Origin: Ktedonobacter sp. SOSP1-85
GTDB taxonomy: Bacteria; Chloroflexota; Ktedonobacteria; Ktedonobacterales; Ktedonobacteraceae
Direction of reading: 5' to 3'
Assembly: GCF_016587415.1 (NCBI RefSeq)
Contig: NZ_BNJI01000002.1
Span: forward strand, 434,001 to 498,000
DNA length: 64,000 nt
Below are positions 51,657 through 60,870 of the stretch, one piece after another. The notes beneath the pieces are model-generated. The model did not search any database. It had not been told where the DNA came from and was given only the letters and a program-made list of their open reading frames with translations. Both the position numbers and the translations under genes were made by a program. Each line of letters starts with the position of its first letter. The stretch's first letter is position 1.

Positions 51657-53027
51657 GTGGGTCAACTGACAAATGGCTGGCAAACCCGCATGGCCGCCCC
51701 AGAGCCAGCTAACCGGCGCAGGCGAGCGCGTTCACGACGCCTGCGTCGGTTGCCATTCCAGACAAAGGGTGTCGGATCAGCATTCCAGCCTGCCACCGTC
51801 TGCTCTAACCACTCAATGACTTGTTGCGCATCTTTGGGATGCTGCCCGCAGAGGGCGCGGCTCACAATGATGCGCTGCACCGACTCCGCCATGTTGAGCC
51901 AGGAACCACCAATGGGCGTGTAGAGCGGCATGACTCCGTGATCAAAGAACCAACGCACCAGATCATATGAGAGGTGTCCCGCCAGATTATCCAGCACCAG
52001 TACAATGCGTAAGGGCGGCTCAGGATTGCGTGGGGGATGGCCCAGCCAGGTCTCCCAGCGTGCGCAGACAGGGCGCTCCTCCTCCGGCAGCTGGCTTGCT
52101 GCTGGATGCTTCTTTTCGATGTCAGCTAAGATCTCGGTGAGTTGCTCGATCAGCCAGGGATGCAACACCGCGTTAGGAGCAGACAGCACGCCTTTGGCGC
52201 GCAGGTGGCCCGTGGCTGGACGGAACAGAGTCAGCAGTTTGGCGGTGCCCCCGCGCTCGTACTCATGTGGTTGCGTAGCAGGATGGCCTTCTGGTTCCCA
52301 CGAAGCCCCTGGCTGGGGAATGGCCTGATAGGGTCCGGCTTCGTCTTCGTTCAACTGCACAATTCCGTCTGCTTCGGCTTGCTCGCAGGCCAGTTCGATC
52401 AGTCTTTTTTTTCCGGCGTCTCCAGGTCATACACCGTCACTGTCCCGCTTTTGCGCTTGCGCAGCGCGTAGCCGGTATGGCACCAGGTCCGCGTGCGCTG
52501 GTAGCTGTAGCCTGCTTCGTGGAGCACCTCCCGAATCGTTTCGGCGGCGACCTGGGGCAGGTCCGTCTTGCGCAGGGCATCGCGTAGCAGCATCAGCGAC
52601 CAGGTGGCCGTCTGATCCTTTTTACGATCCGGTTCGCGCTGGACTTCTGCGAGGATAAGCGCCCGCTGCGCGCTCGTATACGTTGGTTTGCGACCACGCC
52701 CGGTTGCTGTTTCCAGAACCGCAAGCCCACACTGGTTAAAGCGGTGAACTATTTGAGCCACTGCCTCCCGGCTCAGACCCGCTTCCTGCCCCGCCACTGT
52801 CAGCGTCGCTCCCGCTGCCACTGCCAGCAGGGCTTTGGCTCGTTTCACGGCATCCAGACGCTCACTCGTCGCTTTCACTACTCGTGTCAGCTCTTTCTGC
52901 TCTTCTTTCTTCAGATCTCGGAGTTCTTCTTTTCTTGGTCTTCCCATCGCTGGCTCCTTCCTGCTTCTTTTTCCTGCAGTTTACCCCTTTCTTTCCTCTT
53001 TTGCAAACCAATTGCGAGTTGACCCAC
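51657..53027. mobile_element. IS630 family insertion sequence
   Basis: The element is 1371 bp. Terminal inverted repeats begin GTGGGTCAACT at both ends, and the TA target is duplicated (51655-51656 and 53028-53029), the IS630/Tc1 rule. The transposase is on the minus strand in two overlapping frames. The exact ends and clean target suggest a recent insertion. Confidence 0.9.
51662..52947 (-). CDS. IS630 transposase made by -1 frameshifting at A8
   Basis: Frame 1 (52947 to 52399, 182 residues) holds the HTH part (VAGQEAGLSREAVAQIVHRFNQ). It ends PEKKD at a TGA right behind eight A's (plus strand T8 at about 52405-52412). Slipping back one base on AAAAAAAA leads to KRLIELACEQAEADG, then the catalytic frame to 51662: Asp in NEDEAGPYQ, Asp in VLVLDNLAGH and Glu in SWLNMAESVQ. 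The A-run gives the classical slippery site used by IS630 elements, so this is probably programmed, not damage. Confidence 0.82.
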
Positions 53028-53715
53028 TAGCATATTTACACGAAGCAATCGAGACATTGTACGGGACTTTCGCCAGTTATCCATTGCGTCATCCCGTTAT
53101 AGGCTGTCCTTGCTGCGTTTCCAGGGCAGATCAGGAGCGAATTGCCTCCAAAGTTCTGCGCCAGTTGGACGGCTACGACCTGGAGCGGTTTACATGGAAG
53201 GCTATGAGCACCTGGGGAGATGAGGACGACTTCAAACATTTTCTGCCGCGTATCCTGGAATTGGTGAGTGACGCCCAGGAGCGGAGAGACCTACCGTATC
53301 TCTTCGTCATCTTTGGGAAGCTGGGCTACTGCAAAGAGTGGACAGAGCAAGAGCGTGAAGCGGTCACCAACTATCTGCTAGCGCTCTGGCGCTGGATACT
53401 GGCGGGCCATCCGGGGCGCGAGGAGGATAGCCTGCTCGCCAGTGAATACCTGGAGGCGATGCTCTATGGTATCGATGATTTGGCGCCTTTTCTGAACGCC
53501 TGGCGAGATATGTGCATGCCTTCGTCGCTGCGCCAGCTCGCCGAGGTGATCAGCAATCATGCCTGGGACAGCCGATTAGCCAAAAGCAGCCAGGTCCAGG
53601 CCTGGCTACGCGAGGATGCAACCGGGCAGATGCTGGAAGAGGGATTTTACACATACATAGATGAGGACTGGGTAGAGGAACTGGCGCTGGCGGTGGAGGT
53701 GTGGGAGTGGACTGC

Positions 53716-53790
53716 GAATAGCGCGCTCCTGGCGTACACGGCTCCTAGAGATCCTCTCTAGGAGCCGTGTACGCCAGGAGCGCGCTATTC
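53716..53790. repeat. Perfect 35-bp inverted repeat overlapping two gene ends
   Basis: Arms 53716-53750 and 53756-53790 pair perfectly with a 5-base loop. The left arm is coding for the last residues of the interrupted gene, and the right arm contains the stop codon (53785-53787) of the convergent carboxylesterase. There is no T-run. It is the longest perfect palindrome found in the window. Confidence 0.85.
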
Positions 53791-55302
53791 ACTGAAGCCA
53801 TTGATCAGCATGTCGCCCCAGGCCTGGCGCTGGGGCCCGGCGGGGTCGTGCTCGACGCGACTCTCGCGGTCGAAGATCATGGTCGCGCGCTCCTTGGGAT
53901 TATAGGCGGGCCAGTTGGGGCCGGGAGCGCCTGTGCGGGCAAAGGCGAGCCAGGCCTCGCTCATAGCGTCGGCAATACCCTGGCGTTCGGGGCCGCCACC
54001 ACCAGTAAAGCCTACGGCATAGGTCAGATTATCGAAGACGAAGGGAATCTCCAGGGCGTGCGTCGACTTCAGGCGCCCATTCAGGATCGGCGTCTCCCAG
54101 GTAAAGAGGTACATGTAGACCGGGGCCGCGCCCTGGGCGTATTTGCGCTCGGCCAGGGTGATCGAGTTGATGCGCATCATGCGGTCGCTGCCGATGGCCG
54201 TGTAGATGTCGGCAGGGGTTCCCTGGGGCTGCGCGTCACGATAGGCTGCAATCAACTCGTCCGCTCTGGCGCCCGCGAATTGGCTCACGCGAGCGCGCAG
54301 ACCCGCCTCGTCGAGCGTCGCCAGTCCAGTATCGGCCAGCGTAAAGAGGGTGATCTCGTCCTTGTTTGTGCCGATTAGCAGCGGCACATTGGCGGAGATA
54401 GCAGGTGCGAACGGATCAAAGGGTTGCTGGAGGATGACCACGCCATCCATGACTGGTCCCCAGCCTGCCAGTGCGTTCGGGTTAATCCTGGCGTTGGCCT
54501 CAAAGAGCCGCTCAATAGGGATATCACGCAGACGCTCGACATCGCCTGGGGCGATCTCAAGCTCACGCAGGAGCTTCTCGGCGCGATGAGTAGCCTTCGC
54601 TCGTGGACTCACACGCAAGGCGGGACCGCTCTGGATGATGGCGCGATGGAAGAGACCCTGCGCGGCAGGCATGGCCATGAGGATGCTGACCTTGGCCCCG
54701 CCGCCCGATTCACCAAAGATCGTGACATTACTGGGATCGCCACCAAAGGCCGCGATATTGTCGCGCACCCACTCCAGGGCCGCCACGAGGTCGAGCATGC
54801 CGACATTGCCAGAGGCTGCGTACTCCCCGCCCGCCAGCTCGCCCAGGTAGCAGTAACCCAGCGGACCAAGGCGATGGTTGACCGTCACGATCACGGCATC
54901 GCCCCGGCGTGCCAGGTTGGTCCCTTCGTAGAAGCCCGCCGAGCCCGAGCCCATGGTAAAGCCGCCACCATGGCACCAGAACATTACCGGTCGTTTGCCA
55001 CCGTCATTGAGCGCGGGGGTCCACACGTTCAAATAGAGGCAGTCCTCGCTTAGAGGCTCGGGCTCCGCGCCGCCACTCAATGAGAGCATCACTCCCAGGC
55101 CGCCCTCTGGCTGGGGACTGCTAGCGCCATAGCGCAAAGCATCGCGCACGCCGCTCCAGGGTTCGGGTTTCTGTGGAGGAAGAAAGCGTCCACGCCCGGC
55201 GGTTGAGGCTCCATAAGGAATACCTTTAAAAACATAAATGGAGTTCTTTGTGGCGCCTCGGACCTGGCCCGAGGCAGTTGCAACAATCGGGTCCATCATC
55301 AT
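53785..55302 (-). CDS. Type-B carboxylesterase
   Basis: The protein is 505 residues, the usual length. It has the oxyanion-hole CHGGGFTMGSG (about 110-120), EDCLYLNVWTP (about 84-94), and the nucleophile elbow FGESGGGAKVS (Ser about 196); a Glu and His later complete the triad (HALEIPFVF near 420). It hydrolyses carboxylic esters, probably in the cytoplasm, as no signal peptide is seen. It is a single gene; its stop lies in the 35-bp inverted repeat. Confidence 0.9.
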   Translation of the reverse strand: MMMDPIVATASGQVRGATKNSIYVFKGIPYGASTAGRGRFLPPQKPEPWSGVRDALRYGASSPQPEGGLGVMLSLSGGAEPEPLSEDCLYLNVWTPALNDGGKRPVMFWCHGGGFTMGSGSAGFYEGTNLARRGDAVIVTVNHRLGPLGYCYLGELAGGEYAASGNVGMLDLVAALEWVRDNIAAFGGDPSNVTIFGESGGGAKVSILMAMPAAQGLFHRAIIQSGPALRVSPRAKATHRAEKLLRELEIAPGDVERLRDIPIERLFEANARINPNALAGWGPVMDGVVILQQPFDPFAPAISANVPLLIGTNKDEITLFTLADTGLATLDEAGLRARVSQFAGARADELIAAYRDAQPQGTPADIYTAIGSDRMMRINSITLAERKYAQGAAPVYMYLFTWETPILNGRLKSTHALEIPFVFDNLTYAVGFTGGGGPERQGIADAMSEAWLAFARTGAPGPNWPAYNPKERATMIFDRESRVEHDPAGPQRQAWGDMLINGFSE

Positions 55303-55334
55303 GACTCATAGTCCTTTCTATGTTTTCCGTTGTC

Positions 55335-55455
55335 CCATGCCCATGCAGGGTTGTCCACAATAACCATGTATGCTAGTAGCGGGCATCCCACGCCCATGCA
55401 GGGTTGTCCACAATAACCATGTATGCTAGTAGCGGGCATCCCACGCCCATGCAGG
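55335..55455. repeat. 53-bp tandem repeat, two copies and part of a third
   Basis: GCCCATGCAGGG starts at 55339, 55392 and 55445, a period of exactly 53. Each full unit runs through GTTGTCCACAATAACCATG and TATGCTAGTAGCGGGCAT. The third copy passes into the family B element. Confidence 0.85.
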
Positions 55456-55573
55456 GTGGAGAAGATAGTGCTTCTAAAGGGCGCACCTACCTTCTCCACC
55501 CTGCCGGGCGTGGGGACATTCGCGGACATTCGCGTAGTGAAGTGAGGGTAGGTGCGCCCTTTAGAAGCACTAC
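55438..55573. repeat. Inverted-repeat element, family B (copy 2)
   Basis: It starts CCCACGCCCATGCAGGG. Arms 55467-55490 and 55548-55571 (AGTGCTTCTAAAGGGCGCAC outward) are perfect; an inner GGGTGGAGAAG / CTTCTCCACCC also pairs. The word order matches 40955-41061. It lies between the carboxylesterase start and the GH20 gene. Confidence 0.8.
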
Positions 55574-55589
55574 CCGATCTGCCTACAAG

Positions 55590-57442
55590 TTAGCGATACT
55601 CCTCGGTGAGCATCTTCTCCAGGGGCACGATGCTGTCGGCCAGGCCACCTTCGCGATTACGGGCCAGCCAGACCTGGCGGAAGTCGCCGAGAAGGCTCTG
55701 GACATCCTTGCGCGCGCGCTCTAATAGATTGGCGTTGGTGGGATCATGCGCTAGTTGGACGCGCAGGCTGGCATGGTGCATCAAGCGGCACACCAGTTCA
55801 TACTCCTGCACAATCAGCGCGGCGTCGGGAGCTTGCAGGCGGATGCTCACGAGCTCACGCTCGATCTCCAGAAGTTGCTCGTCGGCCTGGATGAAGGTTT
55901 GGAGCGGGAAGAGCGGATCATCTTTCACCTGCGCGAGCGGGCGGTGCAGAGCCCAGAAGTGAGGCGTGCTATTATGAATGATCTCGAAGAGCTGGTAGAC
56001 ATTACCCAGGCGCGCGATAAGCTGGCCCATCTCCCCCTGCTCATCCTGAAAGGCATAGCGACCCGTCAGAGCTGGGATATCGCTGTCGGTGTTGCTCGCC
56101 AGGCACCAGGAGTAGGCGGCACCCGCCGCGTAGCCAGGATAGCTTATCGGCAAGGGCTGCCAGTGTCCGTTATCACCCCAATCGGTGTTGAGATAACCGC
56201 TGGCACCATAGGTTCGAGCCGCCTCAGCCGCGCTACGCAGGTTCCCCAGGGCGTTATCGACGCGCCCCCCAGCGAGTTCCATGAGGAGGTGCCTGGGCAG
56301 ACATAGAAGGACATACCAGACGCCGCCAGGTGCTCGCTGCGCTCGGCGAAGGGATGGTTATCCTCATAGCCCCATTCGAGAGCAACCATATCACGTGGTA
56401 ACTCTTTAAAGAGCTCGGGGTAATCATTCAGGATATCGCTCCAGAACTGCACAGTGCGCCCCTGACGTTGCGCGATATCGCGAATCTTGAGCACATACTC
56501 CAGGTAGACCTGGTCCAGTCCGCGCTCCTGGCAGGCCTCCTGGCTCTGGCCGTGTCCCACATCAAAGGTCTCGTCGCAGCCGATATTGACTACGCGGCTC
56601 GCAAAGTGCGGAAGCAGCTCACTAAGGAGTTCTTCCACCAGGGCCACGCTGCCAGGCTGAACGGGGGCGAGGCTGAATGGTCCCTCTAGCGTTCCCCAGG
56701 GAACGGGGAAGCTCCCGCTCGTCTCGGCCAGGTGCGCGTAGGTTGGATGAATCAGCCAGCGCTTCATATGTCCAAAGGTGTTCTGGTTGGGGACCAGCTC
56801 TACAAAGCGCTCACGGCAATAGGCATCCAGCTCCAGAATCTCTTCGCCTGTCATGGGTGAGGACTTGCCCCACACCTCCTGGTGCGCGCGATAGGCGAAG
56901 GTATGCTCAGTGTAGAGTTGAAACTGGTTGATCTTCCAGGAGGCCAGGAGATCGATGAGCTGGAACAGCGTCTCCATGGTCGGCACTTTATCGCGGCTGA
57001 TATCAAGCATCACGCCACGTGCCGGGACATCGGGCCAATCGAGGATCTCCAGGCAGGGCAGGACACGCCCACACTGCTGGAGCAATTGGATCAGCGTACA
57101 GATGGCGTAGAAGAGGCCCACGGGCGTCCGCGCCGTAAGCGTGATGGCCTTAGATGTCACCTGGAGCTGGTAACCCTGCTCGTGGCCCTCCTGCTGCGGA
57201 TCAAGGACGAGCTGTATGCCAAATTCATCACTCGCCATACCTGCTCCAGAGGCACGGATCTCGGCCGTTACAGCCGCCTGGTCGAGCAGGGCATGCTGCA
57301 AGCGTTGCGCGATGAGGAAGATAGCCCCGGCCTCGCTGGCGTGCAAAATAATAGAGGCGCGGGCCGGGAGGATGCAAAGATCCTCGTCTCGGCGCACTGA
57401 GCGCGGCGCGGGCAGGAAATAAAGGTCTTTGAGGTCGTTCAT
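55590..57442 (-). pseudogene. GH20 beta-N-acetylhexosaminidase, frameshifted
   Basis: Frame 1 from ATG 57442 (about 390 useful residues) holds the GH20b N-terminal domain and the catalytic barrel: WPDVPARGVMLDISRDKVPT and the Asp-Glu pair in NIGCDETFDVG. After CPGTSSWNSLG the frame breaks at a run of six G (plus-strand C at 56265-56270); the next frame goes on GRVDNALGNLRSAAEAARTY to the stop at 55590. One extra G would restore about 617 residues, a normal length. No signal peptide is seen. The enzyme would release terminal GlcNAc or GalNAc. It is either a real loss or a sequencing error. Confidence 0.82.
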
Positions 57443-57558
57443 AGAGAGCGGTTTTCCCTTCCATGCAAATAATCATGAGTGTCTATCTATCAATTAAAAA
57501 CACCCACCGCTGACTTTGTCAATTGGAAGAGTTCGTTATCCTTGAGGCCTCTTTCGTT

Positions 57559-58410
57559 TCAAGACAAAGAGGGGGAAGAAGTGAAGAAACGTGTGCCACC
57601 CTGCTGGCGAAAGAGGGCTGGAGTCAGGCCAGTGCGCTGGCGAAAGAGTGTGGTAAAGTAGCGGACGTCGGGGTAGCCGCAGGCCTGGGCGATCTCTTTG
57701 ATCGGCATGTGGGCCTGCCGGTCCAGGAGAAGCTGCGCCGCCATCTCCAGCCGCAACCTGGTAAGATAGTCCATAATCGAGTCGCCAGTGACCTTGCGAA
57801 AGAGACGCGCAGTGTGGCGCTCGCTGAGATGCACCTGGGCCGCCAGGTCGCGCATGGTAATCGGGCGCGCATAGTTATCACGCAGGTAGCGCTTGATTGT
57901 CTGCGTCACAGCCTCCTCTGGACTACGAACTGGCGTGGGAAGCGGCTCACACAAGTCACTCGTATCCACGACGGAGCGCGCAGTATCCAGCAGGAGCTTG
58001 ATGACCAGGCCCTCAACAACCTGGAGATAGCCCGGCTCACGACGTGTGCCCTCCTCAGTCAAGAGTTCGAGCGTGCGCAGCATCGCCGTGGTACGCGCAC
58101 TAACCACGGATGGCGAGGCGAGATAGGCCCGGAGGAGCTCGTCCACGCCCGAAGCAGGCGCATTGTATGCATCAGCTCGCTCATAGAGCGTATACGACCA
58201 GAAATAGATGCCCAGCGGATCTTTCTCGGATGAGATAATCTCATGCGCCACACCGGGTTTCGCGATAAAGACATCGCCCACATGAACAGCATAGTCCACT
58301 CCAGCGAAGCGGAAGAGGCCCTGACCCTGGAAGGCATAGCAAACCTCAAAGAAGGAATGAGTATGCAGGTAATTCCGCCACCAGCGCGGCCCAATAAAGC
58401 CCCAACCCAC
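57559..58410 (-). CDS. AraC family regulator with cupin sensor domain
   Basis: From GTG 58410 the protein is 283 residues, but the frame is open upstream, and a CTG at 58497 has AGGAGG six bases before it; the extra residues (FTDLSHLTLSLRLGSFQSEI) look like part of the cupin domain, so the natural start may be there. N-terminal cupin: HTHSFFEVCYAFQGQG, then VGDVFIAKPGVAHEI. C-terminal AraC HTHs: ITMRDLAAQVHLSERHTARLF and IKEIAQACGYPDVRYFTTLFR. It lies next to the GH20 gene on the same strand (gap 116 bases) and probably controls sugar-degradation genes. Confidence 0.82.
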   Translation of the reverse strand: MGWGFIGPRWWRNYLHTHSFFEVCYAFQGQGLFRFAGVDYAVHVGDVFIAKPGVAHEIISSEKDPLGIYFWSYTLYERADAYNAPASGVDELLRAYLASPSVVSARTTAMLRTLELLTEEGTRREPGYLQVVEGLVIKLLLDTARSVVDTSDLCEPLPTPVRSPEEAVTQTIKRYLRDNYARPITMRDLAAQVHLSERHTARLFRKVTGDSIMDYLTRLRLEMAAQLLLDRQAHMPIKEIAQACGYPDVRYFTTLFRQRTGLTPALFRQQGGTRFFTSSPSLS

Positions 58411-58608
58411 AATCTCACTCTGAAAGCTACCCAGGCGTAACGAGAGCGTGAGATGGCTGAGATCGGTAAAGCGCTGGCGCGGCGCGAGACTATCCAGAGT
58501 AGGCCTCCTCTCTTTAGAGATAAGATATCATAGGCGCCCGATTGATGACGCTGCTGGCAAATTTTGTCAAGTTGTCCGAACAGGCTTGTGAGAAACGCCT
58601 GAATTGTT

Positions 58609-58777
58609 GGTAGGGACCCGATTTATCGCGTCCAAACGCCATTTATGGCCTGTGGGCGCAGCCGTGTTTTTGCGCTGTTACAAGCACATAGTGACGTGAA
58701 AGGTCTTTTTCAGCGTCTTTCAGGCTGCGCCCACGGGCGATTAATCGCCTGTGGACGCGGTAAACCGGGTCCCTACC
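58609..58777. repeat. MITE-like element, family A (copy 2)
   Basis: It has long imperfect arms of about 55 bases: GGTAGGGACCCGATTTATCG and CGGTAAACCGGGTCCCTACC at the outer ends, GGCGCAGCC / GGCTGCGCC inside. It shares outer and inner words with 37846-38000. 58498-58859 holds no gene otherwise. Confidence 0.8.
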
Positions 58778-58859
58778 GGTCTTGAAAGCCTCTGGATACC
58801 TTTCCGCGCTCGGAAACGTGTCCGGACAAAATTTGCCAGCAAAGTCATCAATCAGGTGC

Positions 58860-59615
58860 CTATGGAATTTGGTTTAGCGGATCAATACCCCGCAGGATCA
58901 TCCCCTGCCCACGTGACTTATGTGTATCGACGGTAGGCGGATCGGCGGGATCACGCATCTGAATCAGGACGGTTGTGCGCGCCTCACTGCTTACATTCAC
59001 GCCCGAGCCATGAATGGTCAGGTAGCTAAAGAAGAGCACATCACCAGCCTCGGCGGGGCAGGGCTGCGACGCCTCAAGGGGATACTCATCAAACGAGAGG
59101 TGCCAGCTTCCCTCGGGATTATGCGGAACCGGACCCAGTTTATGGCTGCCCGGCACCACGCGGACACAGCCCTTCTCCAGCGGCGCGTCATCGAAATGCA
59201 CAATCGCCGCGATCATGCTATGGTTGGCATGCGGGAAAAAGGGATGATCCTGGTGCAGCGGGAAGGGCGATCCCTTCTCGGGCGGCTTGATAAACATCTT
59301 TGTATGATGCAACTGCACATTCTGGCTGCCAATAACATCAGCCGCAACACCCGTAATCCGTTCATCGAGGATCAGACGACCAAACGAGGCCGCGTAAAAC
59401 TGCACATCATGACAGTGTAGGATTTTTGTATCGGTCGCCATGATCGCGTCGCGCGCACTGCCCCAGGTCGCATCGATATTGCGCTGGGCTGCCAGTCGAT
59501 CCGCCAGTTCATGACACTCCTGGCGATATGCCGCCGCTTCCTCTCTGGAGAGCAATCCCTTTACCAAAATATAGCCGTTTTCATGGTAGAACGCCAGTTG
59601 TTCCTGTGTAAGCAT
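58860..59615 (-). CDS. Phytanoyl-CoA dioxygenase (PhyH) family protein
   Basis: The protein is 251 residues. N-terminal LTQEQLAFYHENGYILVKGLLS is the family start. The iron-binding HxD lies in PLHQDHPFF (about 118-125), the distal His in YLTIHGSGVNVS (about 205) and the 2-oxoglutarate Arg in SEARTTVLIQMR. It would hydroxylate a small organic substrate with Fe(II), O2 and 2-oxoglutarate. It shares strand with the AraC gene downstream but is separated by the family A element. Confidence 0.85.
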   Translation of the reverse strand: MLTQEQLAFYHENGYILVKGLLSREEAAAYRQECHELADRLAAQRNIDATWGSARDAIMATDTKILHCHDVQFYAASFGRLILDERITGVAADVIGSQNVQLHHTKMFIKPPEKGSPFPLHQDHPFFPHANHSMIAAIVHFDDAPLEKGCVRVVPGSHKLGPVPHNPEGSWHLSFDEYPLEASQPCPAEAGDVLFFSYLTIHGSGVNVSSEARTTVLIQMRDPADPPTVDTHKSRGQGMILRGIDPLNQIP

Positions 59616-59777
59616 GCCAAATCTCCTTGCCGCATGGCACTCATTACAACGATCAAACTATAGCCATAGTCTAACCGCCAGCATGGCTGAGAACAATCAA
59701 GCGCAGGGACAACTTTGTTTGTAAAACAGACATAGAGATAGACAGATAGATAAAACATGGTAACTTCGGTTAGCGTT

Positions 59778-59793
59778 TGCTAAAATAGCCTGT
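59778..59793 (+). promoter_or_regulatory. Extended -10 promoter giving a leaderless transcript
   Basis: TGCTAAAAT (59778-59786) is an extended -10 element; the start codon ATG is at 59794, 7 bases after it, where transcription itself should begin. No ribosome binding site is present, which fits a leaderless mRNA. Confidence 0.5.
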
Positions 59794-60771
59794 ATGGCTG
59801 CAAAAACACATTTCTCAGAACAAGCATTGAAAGATATTCTCTCCCGTTACACATTGGGAGAGCTTCTCGCGTTTGAGTCAGTTACCACGGGAACGGTACA
59901 GACAAATTACTTTCTTCAGACGACACAGGGTAGATTTGTTTTCCGCTACTATCAGAATCGCTCCCTGGAGTCCGTCTTGTTTGAAAGCGAGCTCATTCGC
60001 TACCTGACACGCTGCAATTATCCCTGCCCGGCTGTATTACAAGACAGAAACGGGGAACATGCTGGCATCTATAACGAAAAACCGTATGCCATCTTTGAAT
60101 TTGCCACAGGTCAGCATCTAGAGCATCCTAACGAGGCACAGAAGAGGCAGCTTGTCCAGCAAGTTGCCGAGCTAAACACCATCACCAGGGACTATAAACC
60201 ACTGCATACACCATATAGGTTGAACTATAATGTAGAGACTTGCTGGGAACTAGCTCAAGAGGCCACTCAAAGGATCAACACTGCTCAAGCCAGAGAAAAG
60301 CTGGCGTGGCTTGAGCACACGCTCGCAGGGCTCCATCTACCGCCATCCCTTCCCAGGGGAGTCTGTCACTGTGATTTCCATTTCTCCAACCTACTCTTCA
60401 CAGATGGGAAGTTTAGCGCTTTAATTGACTTTGATGATGCCAACTACACCTTCCTTCTCTATGATCTCGCTGCCTTGATCAACCCTTTCCAGGCTTCTTT
60501 CGACTGGAACACCTGGCATCGTTTTCAGAAGGAAGAGAATGTATTTGATTTCAACGAGACAAGGACCATCTTGCAGGAATACACCAGGCATCGGGCTTTG
60601 AGCATGGACGAAAAGCGGCACCTCTTTGATGTGTATAAATTGAGTATCCTCTTCGACTGTATCTGGTATTTCGAGCGCTGGGAAGGTGAAGACTTTTACG
60701 AGCGACGCAAAATCGGCTACCTTGACCGTTTAGGAAGAGACCAGTTTTATGCACAAATCTTTGCCGGCTGA
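59794..60771 (+). CDS. Homoserine kinase type II-like (APH-fold kinase)
   Basis: The protein is 325 residues. It has the ThrB2/APH pattern: TGTVQTNYFLQTTQGRFVFR (about 33-52, ATP-binding), the catalytic loop VCHCDFHFSNLLF (about 190-202) and metal-binding ALIDFDDANY (about 209-218). Family members phosphorylate homoserine or related small alcohols such as choline; no threonine genes lie nearby, so the substrate is uncertain. Promoter and start appear to coincide (leaderless). A terminator hairpin follows. Confidence 0.78.
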   Translation: MAAKTHFSEQALKDILSRYTLGELLAFESVTTGTVQTNYFLQTTQGRFVFRYYQNRSLESVLFESELIRYLTRCNYPCPAVLQDRNGEHAGIYNEKPYAIFEFATGQHLEHPNEAQKRQLVQQVAELNTITRDYKPLHTPYRLNYNVETCWELAQEATQRINTAQAREKLAWLEHTLAGLHLPPSLPRGVCHCDFHFSNLLFTDGKFSALIDFDDANYTFLLYDLAALINPFQASFDWNTWHRFQKEENVFDFNETRTILQEYTRHRALSMDEKRHLFDVYKLSILFDCIWYFERWEGEDFYERRKIGYLDRLGRDQFYAQIFAG

Positions 60772-60823
60772 ACGGTCTCTCGCCATATTACATCTTTACG
60801 GGAGTATCTCCCGATGAATAGAG

Positions 60824-60854
60824 AGATGGTGATGAGTAATGCCCATCACCATCT
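60824..60854. terminator. Hairpin between convergent genes
   Basis: AGATGGTGATG (60824-60834) and CATCACCATCT (60844-60854), perfect 11-bp arms, 9-base loop. A smaller stem, CGGGAGTATCTCCCG, precedes it at about 60799. Confidence 0.6.
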
Positions 60855-60870
60855 ACATGGTAAGCCAGAT

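Larger units (their letters stand above)
51645..53761 (+). pseudogene. Unknown gene interrupted after codon 4 by IS630
   Basis: ATG AAT GAA CTA (51645-51656) is cut by an IS630 element; the frame resumes at GCA 53030 as AYLHEAIETLYGTFASYP and runs to 53761. Removing the element and one TA copy restores one open frame of about 248 codons. The protein has a CPCC motif (about residue 29) and a helical, acidic C-terminal half; I recognise no family. Its last 15 codons lie in one arm of a 35-bp inverted repeat. The gene is presumably inactive, unless the right part is expressed from the element. Confidence 0.8.
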
